From positions 90,639 to 154,638 of the forward strand of contig NZ_JACAOR010000001.1 of assembly GCF_013386115.1 (NCBI RefSeq): a stretch of DNA of 64,000 nt. Direction: 5' to 3'. Shown one piece after another: positions 16,487 through 24,746 of the stretch (the stretch's first letter is position 1; every line of letters begins with the position of its first letter). The position numbers were made by a program, and so were the translations under genes. The notes under the pieces were generated by a model that was not told where the DNA came from, searched no databases, and saw nothing but the letters and a program-made list of their open reading frames with translations. This DNA comes from Pseudomonas gingeri (lineage in GTDB: Bacteria > Pseudomonadota > Gammaproteobacteria > Pseudomonadales > Pseudomonadaceae).

Positions 16487-17236
16487 TCACAGGTATTTCT
16501 TGAAGCTGCCGACCGAAATGCTCACTACCAGGCCCAGGGCGGCCGCGGCGGGCAACAGGATCAATAACGGGTTTACGCTCATGGGCAGCGCCGGATAGAG
16601 GATCCAGGGCGCGACCGCCAGGGGGGTGATCAACATCTTCGCCCGGTGGTAGATGAACCCCGATTCCCGGCCGGCACCGAACCGGCGCAGATCCCTGCGC
16701 ACCAGGCCATCCACCACGCCAGTGAAGATCGCCATCAGCATCAGCGGAAGGGTCAGCAGCAGGATCAGTATCCGCGCGAGAAAGGTCAGCACGGCATAGA
16801 CCGCCGCCAATCCATAGTCCTGCGTGCGTACCCGGGCCTGTCCCAGGTAGTACTGCAATCCCGTACCGCGGTGTTCGTTCATCCTCGGGGACTCTGCCGG
16901 CAGGTTGATGCCGTTGATCAGTCCGGTCTTCTCGAAGCCCCACTCGTAAGCCAGGGCGATGATCCGGCGGGCGTTCTGTTCCGGCTGATCGAGCAGCCAG
17001 CTCTGGTTGAAGCCGGTCGAGATCCAGGCCAGCTCACTGTTCAACATGTCCCGCGAGTGGTGCCAGCCCTCGTCCGGCCAGAAAAAGAACAGGCCGAGCC
17101 ACTCGCTCGCCACGCTGAAAAACAACGCCGCCAGCAGGATGCCGAGCAGGCTGAAGGGGAGCCCGAGGAGTGTGCCGAACAGGCCTTTTTCTCGATAGAC
17201 CTGTTGGTTTCTTGCGGTTTCGCCGGTGGTCGCCAT
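16487..17236 (-). CDS. Conjugative transfer membrane protein (TIGR03747)
   Basis: 249-residue integral membrane protein with about four helices (SLLGILLAALFFSVAS near 28-43, LARILILLLTLPLMLMAIF near 147-165, and a C-terminal pair around LLILLPAAAALGLVV). The family blocks WPDEGW and GFIYHRAKM are present. TraF/TrbI-like roles have been suggested for the family but not shown. The start at 17236 gives the family N-terminus and avoids overlap with TraD. It lies 13 bp downstream of the TraD gene. Confidence 0.87.
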   Translation of the reverse strand: MATTGETARNQQVYREKGLFGTLLGLPFSLLGILLAALFFSVASEWLGLFFFWPDEGWHHSRDMLNSELAWISTGFNQSWLLDQPEQNARRIIALAYEWGFEKTGLINGINLPAESPRMNEHRGTGLQYYLGQARVRTQDYGLAAVYAVLTFLARILILLLTLPLMLMAIFTGVVDGLVRRDLRRFGAGRESGFIYHRAKMLITPLAVAPWILYPALPMSVNPLLILLPAAAALGLVVSISVGSFKKYL

Positions 17237-17249
17237 GTTGTCGTTCCCT

Positions 17250-19397
17250 TCAATGGGCAGTGAGGAAATCGTCCGGCAGATCCGCCGGCAATGGCGCTCC
17301 CACGTCCTGTGTGCCGGTGGTGGTCCACCATTCGCCACCGCCATCGACATAACGCTGGCGCATGTTCGCAGCGAGGGCTTGCAGATCTCCGGGCATGTGT
17401 TCATCGGGGTCCGGGGCCGGCAGGGGCATGCGAATCTTCCACAGGTTGCCACCTTCGATCAGGGCGAAGGCTTGTCCCTTGGGCAGGCTGACAATGTGGG
17501 CGGGCTCGATCAGCGGGACACTGGTGGAACTGACCCGGTCCTGGGTGTTGCTGGTGAAGTCGGTGCCGCCCGCCGGGTCGGAGCTGTCGGTGGCGCCGCT
17601 GACCAGCGTGGTCGAGTACACGTCGACCTTGGGCAACTGGCGGGTCAGCAACTCGGCGGTGGCTGTTTCCCGTACCCGCAACATGAAGAGGTTGTTGAAG
17701 TTGCCCACCACCTGCCCGGCCTTGGCCCGGTTGCCGATCCTGGCCTCGATGTCGCTGATGGTCTGGGTGTAGGCGGTGACCTGGATGCCCGCGCCACCGC
17801 CCTTGTTGATCATCGGGATGAACTCGTCGCCCATCAGTTCGTTGAATTCGTCGGCATGCAGGTTGATCGGGGTTTTCTGTTCCCGGGCGCTGTCCGGCAG
17901 GCCATCGTCGAGGCCGAACTTGTAGAGATGGCCGGCCACGGACACCAGGTCGGAAAACATCGAATTGCCCACTGCCGCCGCCACTTCCGGGTCGGACAGG
18001 GCATCGAGCCCGACATAGACGATCGCCCGCTTCCGAATGACCTGCATCCAGTCGAAAATCGGCCTGGGATCGTCAAGGTCGCTGTAGTCGGGCGAGATCA
18101 GTTCCGCCATGCGTCCGGTGGTAAGTTTTTCCAGCAGGGGCAGGAGCGAGGCGACGATCTTGTCGAAGTAGGTCTTGTCGTAGCGCACGGCCGAACGCAG
18201 CCCGTCCAGCACCGGATCGGCCACCCGTGTGCGGGAAAGGTACTGGTCAATCGCCGTCACCCGTTTCTGTCGGCCGCGCATGTTGTGGGGCGTGTTCTTG
18301 TCGTTGAGGCTGGCTTCGAGGGTCGCGATGATGTCCCAGGCCCCGGGATCACGCTGGGCAAAGTAGTGTCCGCTGTACTCGATGAACAGGGCGTCGATAT
18401 TGATCACGTGTCGCTGGATCTTCAGGTAGTCCGGGCGCACCCCCAGGGCCACCAGCGCCCGCGCGATGATGTTGACGAAGCGCCAGGCGAACTCGCGAAA
18501 GGCGGCGCTGCTGCCTTCACCCGAGAGCTGCCCGGAGATCCGGCTGGCGACTTCGGAGATACGCCCGAAACGCCCAACGGCGTTGTAGCGTGCGGAAAAG
18601 TCCGGCCACCCCAGGTGGAACACATAAAACTCGTCGCCACGCCCGGCCCGCTGGGCTTCGACATACATGCGCTTGAGCAGGTCGGCGTCGCCCTTGGGGT
18701 CGAAGACGATCACCGGTTCGAAGTGACAGCGATCGCCGGCGTCCCTCCTGCGACGGATGTCCTGGGTGATGAACAGCTCCGCCAGCCGGGTTTTGCCGAC
18801 CCGGGTCGTGCCGAGCACAAGGCTGTGACCGACGCGCTCGCCGAGCGGCAGCGAGACCTCGACTTCATTGGGCTCGACCCCATGCAGCCGGGGCGAACCG
18901 CCTACCGGCGGCAATGGGCGGAACGGGTTGAGCGGGCTGTCCCAGGCGCTGACGGCGGGGATCAGGCTCAGCGGGAAGGGGGCTTTTTCCAGGCGTTCTT
19001 CGAGCCTGCGGACCTGCTGGAACAAGGCCGGCGGCTCCACGTAGCGACGGAACTCCGGACGGTAGGTCTGCAGCAGGCGCTGGGTGTGCCGCTGTTCCCA
19101 CTTGAAACCGCTGCCGATAAACAGTCGCCGGTTGCTGACGGGCACCTTCCTGCTGGTCATCACATAGCGTGGCAGCCGGCGGATATTGCGGCGATAGCGC
19201 AACACCAGCAATGCCTGGCGCAGGCGAATCCAGCCGAACAGGAGAAAGAACAGGGACGCCACCGCCCCGAACAGGGGGGTCAACGCCAGCGACCAGGGCG
19301 CGAGCAGGCCCAGGCCGGCGCCGGCCACGCAGACTGCCACGGTGTACAGCTCCACGGCCGGACGCAGCAGCGCTTCGATGGTATGGGAGTGGGTCAT
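17250..19397 (-). CDS. traD: Conjugative coupling factor TraD (SXT/TOL subfamily, VirD4-like)
   Basis: 715-residue ATPase that delivers relaxase-DNA or protein substrates to the secretion channel. Two N-terminal transmembrane helices (about 15-55) precede a RecA-like domain with Walker A LGTTRVGKTRLAELF (near 195-209). The nucleotide-binding region continues with FDPKGDADLLKRMY and a Walker-B-like INLHADEFNELMGDEF. Length fits TIGR03743. No truncation is seen. It lies two bases after the PFL_4695-type gene. Confidence 0.92.
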   Translation of the reverse strand: MTHSHTIEALLRPAVELYTVAVCVAGAGLGLLAPWSLALTPLFGAVASLFFLLFGWIRLRQALLVLRYRRNIRRLPRYVMTSRKVPVSNRRLFIGSGFKWEQRHTQRLLQTYRPEFRRYVEPPALFQQVRRLEERLEKAPFPLSLIPAVSAWDSPLNPFRPLPPVGGSPRLHGVEPNEVEVSLPLGERVGHSLVLGTTRVGKTRLAELFITQDIRRRRDAGDRCHFEPVIVFDPKGDADLLKRMYVEAQRAGRGDEFYVFHLGWPDFSARYNAVGRFGRISEVASRISGQLSGEGSSAAFREFAWRFVNIIARALVALGVRPDYLKIQRHVINIDALFIEYSGHYFAQRDPGAWDIIATLEASLNDKNTPHNMRGRQKRVTAIDQYLSRTRVADPVLDGLRSAVRYDKTYFDKIVASLLPLLEKLTTGRMAELISPDYSDLDDPRPIFDWMQVIRKRAIVYVGLDALSDPEVAAAVGNSMFSDLVSVAGHLYKFGLDDGLPDSAREQKTPINLHADEFNELMGDEFIPMINKGGGAGIQVTAYTQTISDIEARIGNRAKAGQVVGNFNNLFMLRVRETATAELLTRQLPKVDVYSTTLVSGATDSSDPAGGTDFTSNTQDRVSSTSVPLIEPAHIVSLPKGQAFALIEGGNLWKIRMPLPAPDPDEHMPGDLQALAANMRQRYVDGGGEWWTTTGTQDVGAPLPADLPDDFLTAH

Positions 19398-19399
19398 GG

Positions 19400-19915
19400 C
19401 TATTGCTCGATACCGGTGGCGGTCACCAGCACGGGATAGTGTTCGAGCCCCAGCCGGCGTGCCAGGTCATCCGCCGCGGCCGGCACCATCGTCAGGCCCG
19501 CGCCCAGCTGGCGCAGCTCGGCGAGTGCCTGTAGCCGCTGCACACTGACGACCAGGCCGACCGCGCCGAGATCACGCAGGACCGCTGCCCGCTGCTGCAA
19601 CCAGCGTCGTGACAGCTCGTCATCGCCCACCAGGAAAACCGGCTGCAATCCGGGTACGTGGTGCACGCGAGGATCGAGGTGCCCGGGGACCAGGGATTCG
19701 GACTGCACCGGCAGCATGTCCGCCTCGCCATAGGCCGCCAGGCGAACGGGCGGTAGCGCCATCGCCTTTGCCGACAGAGCGGACGGCGACGGATTGAGCG
19801 AGCGGTAATAGGGCAGGGCAGAGTCTGCGCCCAGGTCTTCGACAACCTTCAGCCCGGCCTGTGTGCCATGGGCCAGCAGCAGCGCCATGGCGCTCACCAG
19901 ATGGGGGGATTTCAT
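19400..19915 (-). CDS. Integrating conjugative element protein, PFL_4695 family (TIGR03765)
   Basis: 171-residue exported protein with signal peptide (VSAMALLLAHGTQA) and family blocks LKVVEDLGADSALPYY and MLPVQSESLVPG. The C-terminal half (LARRLGLEHYPVLVTATGIEQ, abbreviated family end) resembles TrbC/TraW-type thioredoxin-fold proteins without the cysteine pair. It overlaps the transglycosylase gene by ATGA. Confidence 0.87.
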   Translation of the reverse strand: MKSPHLVSAMALLLAHGTQAGLKVVEDLGADSALPYYRSLNPSPSALSAKAMALPPVRLAAYGEADMLPVQSESLVPGHLDPRVHHVPGLQPVFLVGDDELSRRWLQQRAAVLRDLGAVGLVVSVQRLQALAELRQLGAGLTMVPAAADDLARRLGLEHYPVLVTATGIEQ

Positions 19916-20475
19916 GGTGTATATCTTCCTTGAACGGCGCCGAGGGTGACTCGGGCCAGATGACGGGCAAAGGTCTTGCGATAGCGTTCGGCGGGTGCGC
20001 CGCCAGCAGGACGGTGATAACGGCCGGCCGCCGTTACCCAGTCGATCTCTGCGGTCTTGTGCTCAAGCAGCAGTGCGGTGGCGACGCTCAGGTTGCGGTA
20101 GGGGTCCAGTGCCTCGCAGGGATGAGCGAAATGCTCGCCATTCCAGCCCAGGTTGATCTGCCCCAGGCCGGCATCGACCCGCTTCGCCCCGACCTGGCCG
20201 ATGGCCCGGAGCAGGGCGTGGCAGGCCGATTGCCGGTCGGCATAGCGATAGGGCAGGCCGGCGACATTCAGGGTCCAGGGCCAGGGCCGCAAGCGACCCC
20301 GCAGCGAGGCGCCGCTTTCCTGCAGGGCCAATGCGTACAGTACTTGCGGCGGTACCGGCGTGCCCTGGGTGGCCCACCGGTAGGCCAGGGGGGGCAACGA
20401 CGTGGCGGTCACCGGCAACGCCAGCAGGCAGCCGCCCGCCAGGGCGCCGAGCAAGACCAGGCGACCAGGGTTCAT
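19912..20475 (-). CDS. Lytic transglycosylase of the T4SS cluster
   Basis: 187-residue peptidoglycan-cleaving protein of the soluble lytic transglycosylase fold, expected to open the cell wall for the channel. It has an N-terminal hydrophobic signal (LLGALAGGCLLALPVTA). The catalytic-site Glu is likely in LALQESGASLRG, followed by DAGLGQINLGWN and AAGRYHRPAG blocks. The start at 20475 makes an ATGA overlap with the preceding gene and is preferred to a start four codons upstream. Confidence 0.88.
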   Translation of the reverse strand: MNPGRLVLLGALAGGCLLALPVTATSLPPLAYRWATQGTPVPPQVLYALALQESGASLRGRLRPWPWTLNVAGLPYRYADRQSACHALLRAIGQVGAKRVDAGLGQINLGWNGEHFAHPCEALDPYRNLSVATALLLEHKTAEIDWVTAAGRYHRPAGGAPAERYRKTFARHLARVTLGAVQGRYTP

Positions 20476-21200
20476 CGCCGCTGCCATCGGCCATTGGCGG
20501 CCTGCATGACGGCCGGAAATGTCCCGTTGTCGCCCTGGCGCTGCCAGTGTCCGGCATCATGGTTGAGGGTGATCTCCCGCAGGCGCACCTTGTGCGGTTC
20601 AATCCCGGCCGTTCTCGCCCATTCGCGGATGAGCGCGTCATTGCCCCGACTGTCGACCAGGTACAGATCGAAAGCCTGCCGGTCGTGCTGAAGCTGGCGG
20701 ACGCGCTCGATACAGCCCCGACAGTCCGTGGTGACGAACACCGCCAGTCGTCCCGCCGGCACGACGGGCGACATCAGCGGCGGCGGGTTGGCAGCGATCA
20801 GGTTGACCGGCAACTGGTCGGGGTAAAGACGCTTGTAGGCCTGGTCGTAGGCGTTCTGGTAGGCCATCAGCTTTTGCAGTCGCGTCACCTCGGCCTGTAC
20901 CTGCAACTCGGCGTAGCGCTGCTGTTCGGCGCTGTCCCGCGCTTCGATGCCCAGCGCGGTCAGCGGGTCGAGGTTGGGCGAGTAGATGCCCAGGGGGCCC
21001 TCCATCACACGGCGGAAACGCTGCCATTCCTCCTGCTTGAGTCCCCAGTCGGCGGCCCGTTCCAGCTCCAGCTGGCGCACCTCGCTTGCCTGGTGACGGT
21101 CGCTTTCGACGGCCTGACGTACCCGTGTTTCGGCCTTTACCACGGGCAGTAGCAATAGATAGGCTGCGCTCAATACAGCCACGAAAGTGTTCACGTTCAT
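20472..21200 (-). CDS. Integrating conjugative element protein (TIGR03759, PFL_4693 type)
   Basis: 242-residue exported protein with signal peptide ending near VVKA. The first half is charged and helical (EWQRFRRVMEGPLGIYSP, the family signature). The second half is a thioredoxin-like fold with a CRGC motif (VTTDCRGCIERVRQL) near residue 158, implying a redox or disulfide role in the periplasm. It overlaps the transglycosylase by four bases. Confidence 0.88.
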   Translation of the reverse strand: MNVNTFVAVLSAAYLLLLPVVKAETRVRQAVESDRHQASEVRQLELERAADWGLKQEEWQRFRRVMEGPLGIYSPNLDPLTALGIEARDSAEQQRYAELQVQAEVTRLQKLMAYQNAYDQAYKRLYPDQLPVNLIAANPPPLMSPVVPAGRLAVFVTTDCRGCIERVRQLQHDRQAFDLYLVDSRGNDALIREWARTAGIEPHKVRLREITLNHDAGHWQRQGDNGTFPAVMQAANGRWQRR

Positions 21201-21210
21201 GCTGTGGCCC

Positions 21211-21903
21211 TCATTGAATCGAGACGCTCAGGGAACTGCCATCAGGCCGGCGCCATAGGGCTTTGCCCGACTCCAGGGTATTCAGGCGCCAACCCGAAAA
21301 GGCCATGCCCGGTCGCAGCAGCTCGATGGCGGCAAGCTGCGGCTGCCCGCTGGGCGCCACCGCCAGGAAGGATTCGCCCCCACGCGACTCGAGGCCCACG
21401 ATGGTGAAAGGCGGTTGTACGGCGGCGGTGGTTTTCCTTGCGCGTGGCCTGGCCTTCGAGCGGGCTGCGGGTTCGCCACCGGCCGATGTCACTGAGGCCG
21501 TGGCGAGGGCGGGAGCGGAAGCCACCGGGCGGCTTTCCAGGCGGGCCTTGAGCGTCAGCAGGGTGCCTTCGCTGTTTTCCATCCGGGCGCCCAGCGCGGC
21601 CAGGCCCGAGGCCAGGGTATCGACGGAGCGGTTGCCCGTCTCCAGTGCGCCGAGGCGCTTGAGGAGAACCTGTTCAGCGCGTCGGGACTCGGCCTGGAAC
21701 GCAGCGCTCGATTGCCGCAAGGCCTCCAGCTCGGCGTCGACCGTTTGCAACTGCTGCTGCAGGCTTTCCAGATGACCGGTCGAGGGGCGCGAATGCACCT
21801 CTGTCGACAGTGTCGAGAGCTTGCCGCCCAGATACAGCGCGATGCCCGCCAGCAGGGCCAGGGTCGCGCCTTGAACAAGTGCGTTTCGGCAAGGGCGCGC
21901 CAT
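21211..21903 (-). CDS. PilP-like membrane-anchored protein, second gene of T4SS cluster
   Basis: 230-residue protein. A transmembrane helix (ATLALLAGIALYLGGKL) is followed by a coiled coil (about 40-115: ESLQQQLQTVDAELEALR). An Ala/Lys/Arg-rich linker leads to a C-terminal beta domain (FTIVGLESRGGESFLAVAP ... MAFSGWRLNTLESGKALW) with the look of PilP-type domains. No exact family name can be given from sequence alone. The start at 21903 forms TAATG with the upstream stop; the longer frame upstream is a shadow of the PilL-like gene. Confidence 0.75.
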   Translation of the reverse strand: MARPCRNALVQGATLALLAGIALYLGGKLSTLSTEVHSRPSTGHLESLQQQLQTVDAELEALRQSSAAFQAESRRAEQVLLKRLGALETGNRSVDTLASGLAALGARMENSEGTLLTLKARLESRPVASAPALATASVTSAGGEPAARSKARPRARKTTAAVQPPFTIVGLESRGGESFLAVAPSGQPQLAAIELLRPGMAFSGWRLNTLESGKALWRRPDGSSLSVSIQ

Positions 21904-22454
21904 TATCGATCTCCCGCCGGTAACGCCGCGGACAAGGGCATTGCGCTTGTCGGCAAGCGTGTCAGGCGTACAAAGCAGATCCGGCGGGCGTACTCGTCCA
22001 CCTCCAGTCGCCAGGCCGGGCCCGCCAATGTCAGCAGGGCATTGCGCACCGTGACCGGTCCCAGCCGGTAATGCGCGGCGGGCAGCGGATGGGCATACAA
22101 CACCCGGATATCGCCGGCGCCCCCCGCGGGCGCCGGGCACAACCCATATCCCGACTGGCGCAGCACATGGCCCATGGCTTCCTGGACCGTCGGCTTCGCC
22201 CCCTCGGGGATGCGGATATCGATGACCTGGCTCAGCAGATCCAGCTGATCGCTGCGTGGCCTGGTGTCGGCCAGGGTATAGCGATCGATACGCAACAAGC
22301 CCGCACTCTCGGCGCGCAACGCCCGCTCCTCGGACACCTCCGGCGCGGGCCGGGCATCCGGGATCTCGGGCGATGCGCAGCCCGACAGCACGGCGGTCAA
22401 CGGAAAAGCGAGTGTTACAGCGACGACCAATGGCCGGGTAGAAAAGCAAAACAT
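21903..22454 (-). CDS. PilL N-terminal-like lipoprotein, first gene of T4SS cluster
   Basis: 183-residue lipoprotein with signal and lipobox LSGC (TLAFPLTAVLSGCASPE). The mature protein has a PilL-N/secretin-associated type domain (IDIRIPEGAKPTVQEAMGHV, then WRLEVDEYARRICFVRL near the end). In related elements PilL opens the pilus gene set, but no further pil genes follow here. The ATG at 22454 has GAGGA eight bases upstream, whereas a GTG at 22484 has no ribosome site. The Shine-Dalgarno lies inside a strong hairpin. Confidence 0.8.
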   Translation of the reverse strand: MFCFSTRPLVVAVTLAFPLTAVLSGCASPEIPDARPAPEVSEERALRAESAGLLRIDRYTLADTRPRSDQLDLLSQVIDIRIPEGAKPTVQEAMGHVLRQSGYGLCPAPAGGAGDIRVLYAHPLPAAHYRLGPVTVRNALLTLAGPAWRLEVDEYARRICFVRLTRLPTSAMPLSAALPAGDR

Positions 22455-22458
22455 CCAG

Positions 22459-22484
22459 GTGTCCTCACGCAGTGATAAGGACAC
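22459..22484 (-). promoter_or_regulatory. Dyad covering the ribosome site of the first T4SS gene
   Basis: The leader folds as GTGTCC-tta-TCAC-tgc-GTGA-GGACAC: a ten-pair stem with a three-base bulge. The right arm contains the GTGAGGA Shine-Dalgarno of the PilL-like gene. It could hide the ribosome site or serve as an operator for a dimeric repressor in the 201-bp divergent region between the T4SS cluster and the hybrid kinase. Confidence 0.55.
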
Positions 22485-22655
22485 GGTGGCAAATCAGGGC
22501 GGTGGGTGCCGCAAGGAAACTGGATCGCAGAGGGCGGCATTTTCAGGAGCAGGCCGGCGCGGTGGCATCTTGTCCGGCTGTGAGGCCGATGCGGTTTTTT
22601 AGGCCAGGTCGGCGGGGCCGGTGTAATGTATCGGAAAATAACGGCGGAGCCCCCC

Positions 22656-24611
22656 ATGTCCGATCAACCTGCGTTTCGAAACGAGTTCGATGATAATCGT
22701 TTCCGTCTGCTGGTCGATGCGGTGATCGACTATGCGATCTACATGATCGATCCCCAGGGCATTATCGTCAGTTGGAACAGTGGGGCCAGGCGCTTCAAGG
22801 GGTATCAGGAGACGGAAATCCTCGGTGCGCATTTCTCCTGCTTCTACACCCCTGAAGACCGCCGCGACGGACTTCCCGCGCGGGCCCTGGACACTGCCCT
22901 GCGTGAGGGTCGATTCGAAGGCGAGGGCTGGCGGGTCCGCAAGGACGGCACACGCTTCTGGTGCCATGTGGTGATCGATCCGATTCGCGATCCACGGGGC
23001 GGCCTGCTGGGCTTCGCGAAAATCACCCGCGACCTGACCGACCACAAGCTCGCCGAGCAAAGCCTGAAACAGAGCGAGCAGCAATTTCGCCTGCTGGTGC
23101 AAAGCGTTACCGACTACGCCATCTACATGCTTGACCGCGAAGGGCGGGTCAGTAGCTGGAATCTCGGCGCGCAGCGCATCAAGGGGTATACGCCGCAGGA
23201 AGTCATCGGCCAGAATTTCTCGCTGTTCTACACCGAGCAGGATCGCGCCAACGGCGAGCCCCGGCGGGCCCTGGATATCGCCGCGAGCGAAGGGCGGTTC
23301 GAGAAGCAGGGCTGGCGGGTCCGCAAGGACGGTTCGCGGTTCCTGGCCCATGTGATACTCGACCCGATCCGCGCCGATACCGGCGAGATCATCGGCTTTG
23401 CCAAAATCACCCGCGATATCAGTGAGTCGGTCGAGGCGCAGAAAAAGCTGGAACTGGCGCGCGAGGCGCTGTTCCAGTCGCAAAAGCTCCAGGCCATCGG
23501 CCAACTCAGCGGCGGTATCGCCCATGATTTCAACAACTTGCTGACCGTCATCCAGGGCAACCTCGAACTGTTGCACAAGCGTGTCGACGGCGATCCGAAA
23601 CTCTTGCGGCTGGTGGACAACGCGTTGCTCGGCACTGCCCGTGGCGTCTCATTGACCCAGCGCATGCTGGCCTTCGCCCGGCGCCAGGAACTCAAGACCG
23701 AGGCCGTGCACCTGCCGCAACTGGTGGCCAATCTCCTCGAACTGTTATGCAGTTCGGTGGGGCCGCAGGTGGTGGTTCAGGCCCGACTGCCCGAGCAACT
23801 GCCGGCGGTGGATGTCGATGTCAACCAGCTGGAGCTGGCATTGCTCAACCTGGTGAGCAATTCCCGCGATGCGATGCCGGCGGGCGGCACTATCCGGATC
23901 AACGCCGAGGTACGCGGCAGGACCGGTACGCTGCCCCACGATGACTACGTGTGCCTGTCGGTGATCGATGATGGCGAAGGCATGGATGAGCAGACCCTGG
24001 CCTACGCGGCCGATCCGTTCTTCACCACCAAGGGGGTGGGCAAGGGGACCGGCCTGGGACTGTCGATGGTCCACGGCCTGGCGGAGCAACTGGGCGGGCG
24101 GCTGGTGCTCAAGAGCAGCAAGGGCCAGGGCACCACTGCCGAACTCTGGTTGCCGATGGCGACCGATGGCATCACGCGGCTGCCATTGCTGCCCGAGAAA
24201 CCGCACGGCCCTGTGTTCAAGTCCCTGACGGTCCTGGTGGTCGACGATGACAGTCTGGTCCTCAACAGCACCATGCTGCTACTGGAGGACCTGGGGCACC
24301 GGGTGATCTGTGCGGTTTCCGGTGTCCAGGCACTGCAGTGCTTCGGGCAACACCCGGATATCGACCTGATGATCACCGACGTGGCCATGCCGCAGATGGA
24401 TGGGGCGCAGTTGGCCGAGGCGGTGCGCCAGTTGTATCCCGCGCTGCCGATCATCCTGGTCACCGGATATGCCCAGCACCTGGAGGGCATGGCCCTGCAA
24501 CTGCCACGGATCCTCAAGCCCTATAACCAGTTGCAATTGCGCGAGGCCCTGGCGCAGGTCATGCCCAAGGACACGCCGCCAACTGCCGATCTATCGGCCC
24601 CGGTGGCTTGA
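22656..24611 (+). CDS. PAS-PAS hybrid sensor histidine kinase/response regulator
   Basis: 651-residue cytoplasmic hybrid kinase with no transmembrane helix. Two closely similar PAS domains (about 15-125 and 140-255) each contain DYAIYM and GWRVRKDG blocks, indicating an internal duplication. Then come the H box LSGGIAHDFNNLLTVIQG (His near 290), the ATPase with NLVSNSRDAMP and GKGTGLGLSMVHGLAEQ, and a C-terminal receiver (VLVVDDDSLVLN, phosphoacceptor in MITDVAMPQMDG). The start at 22656 has GGAG upstream. No output domain or partner regulator is adjacent. Placement between the T4SS operon and the relaxase suggests, but does not prove, control of that system. Confidence 0.9.
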   Translation: MSDQPAFRNEFDDNRFRLLVDAVIDYAIYMIDPQGIIVSWNSGARRFKGYQETEILGAHFSCFYTPEDRRDGLPARALDTALREGRFEGEGWRVRKDGTRFWCHVVIDPIRDPRGGLLGFAKITRDLTDHKLAEQSLKQSEQQFRLLVQSVTDYAIYMLDREGRVSSWNLGAQRIKGYTPQEVIGQNFSLFYTEQDRANGEPRRALDIAASEGRFEKQGWRVRKDGSRFLAHVILDPIRADTGEIIGFAKITRDISESVEAQKKLELAREALFQSQKLQAIGQLSGGIAHDFNNLLTVIQGNLELLHKRVDGDPKLLRLVDNALLGTARGVSLTQRMLAFARRQELKTEAVHLPQLVANLLELLCSSVGPQVVVQARLPEQLPAVDVDVNQLELALLNLVSNSRDAMPAGGTIRINAEVRGRTGTLPHDDYVCLSVIDDGEGMDEQTLAYAADPFFTTKGVGKGTGLGLSMVHGLAEQLGGRLVLKSSKGQGTTAELWLPMATDGITRLPLLPEKPHGPVFKSLTVLVVDDDSLVLNSTMLLLEDLGHRVICAVSGVQALQCFGQHPDIDLMITDVAMPQMDGAQLAEAVRQLYPALPIILVTGYAQHLEGMALQLPRILKPYNQLQLREALAQVMPKDTPPTADLSAPVA

Positions 24612-24675
24612 GGCAGACCCTGGCGTGGTGCCGTTCGCTTGCCCTGCGCTGATAAACCACGCCGGCGCAGATCTG

Positions 24676-24711
24676 TTTTGCCCTGGAACCCGGCCCTGCT
24701 GAGGGGCAAAA
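24676..24711. repeat. Inverted repeat just upstream of the relaxase gene
   Basis: TTTTGCCC and GGGCAAAA are perfect 8-bp arms separated by 20 bp in the 135-bp gap between kinase and relaxase genes. It lacks a U-tract after the right arm in either direction, so it is not a convincing terminator. Its position next to a relaxase gene makes an oriT-type hairpin possible but unproven. Confidence 0.35.
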
Positions 24712-24746
24712 GACGGGTTGGTTCTCCAACAGGGATAACGCGCCGA

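Noticed and set aside
17226..19439. Very long open frame on the + strand opposite traD
   Set aside because: It is an antisense shadow created by high-GC codon bias; traD on the other strand has all domain motifs, the antisense product has none.
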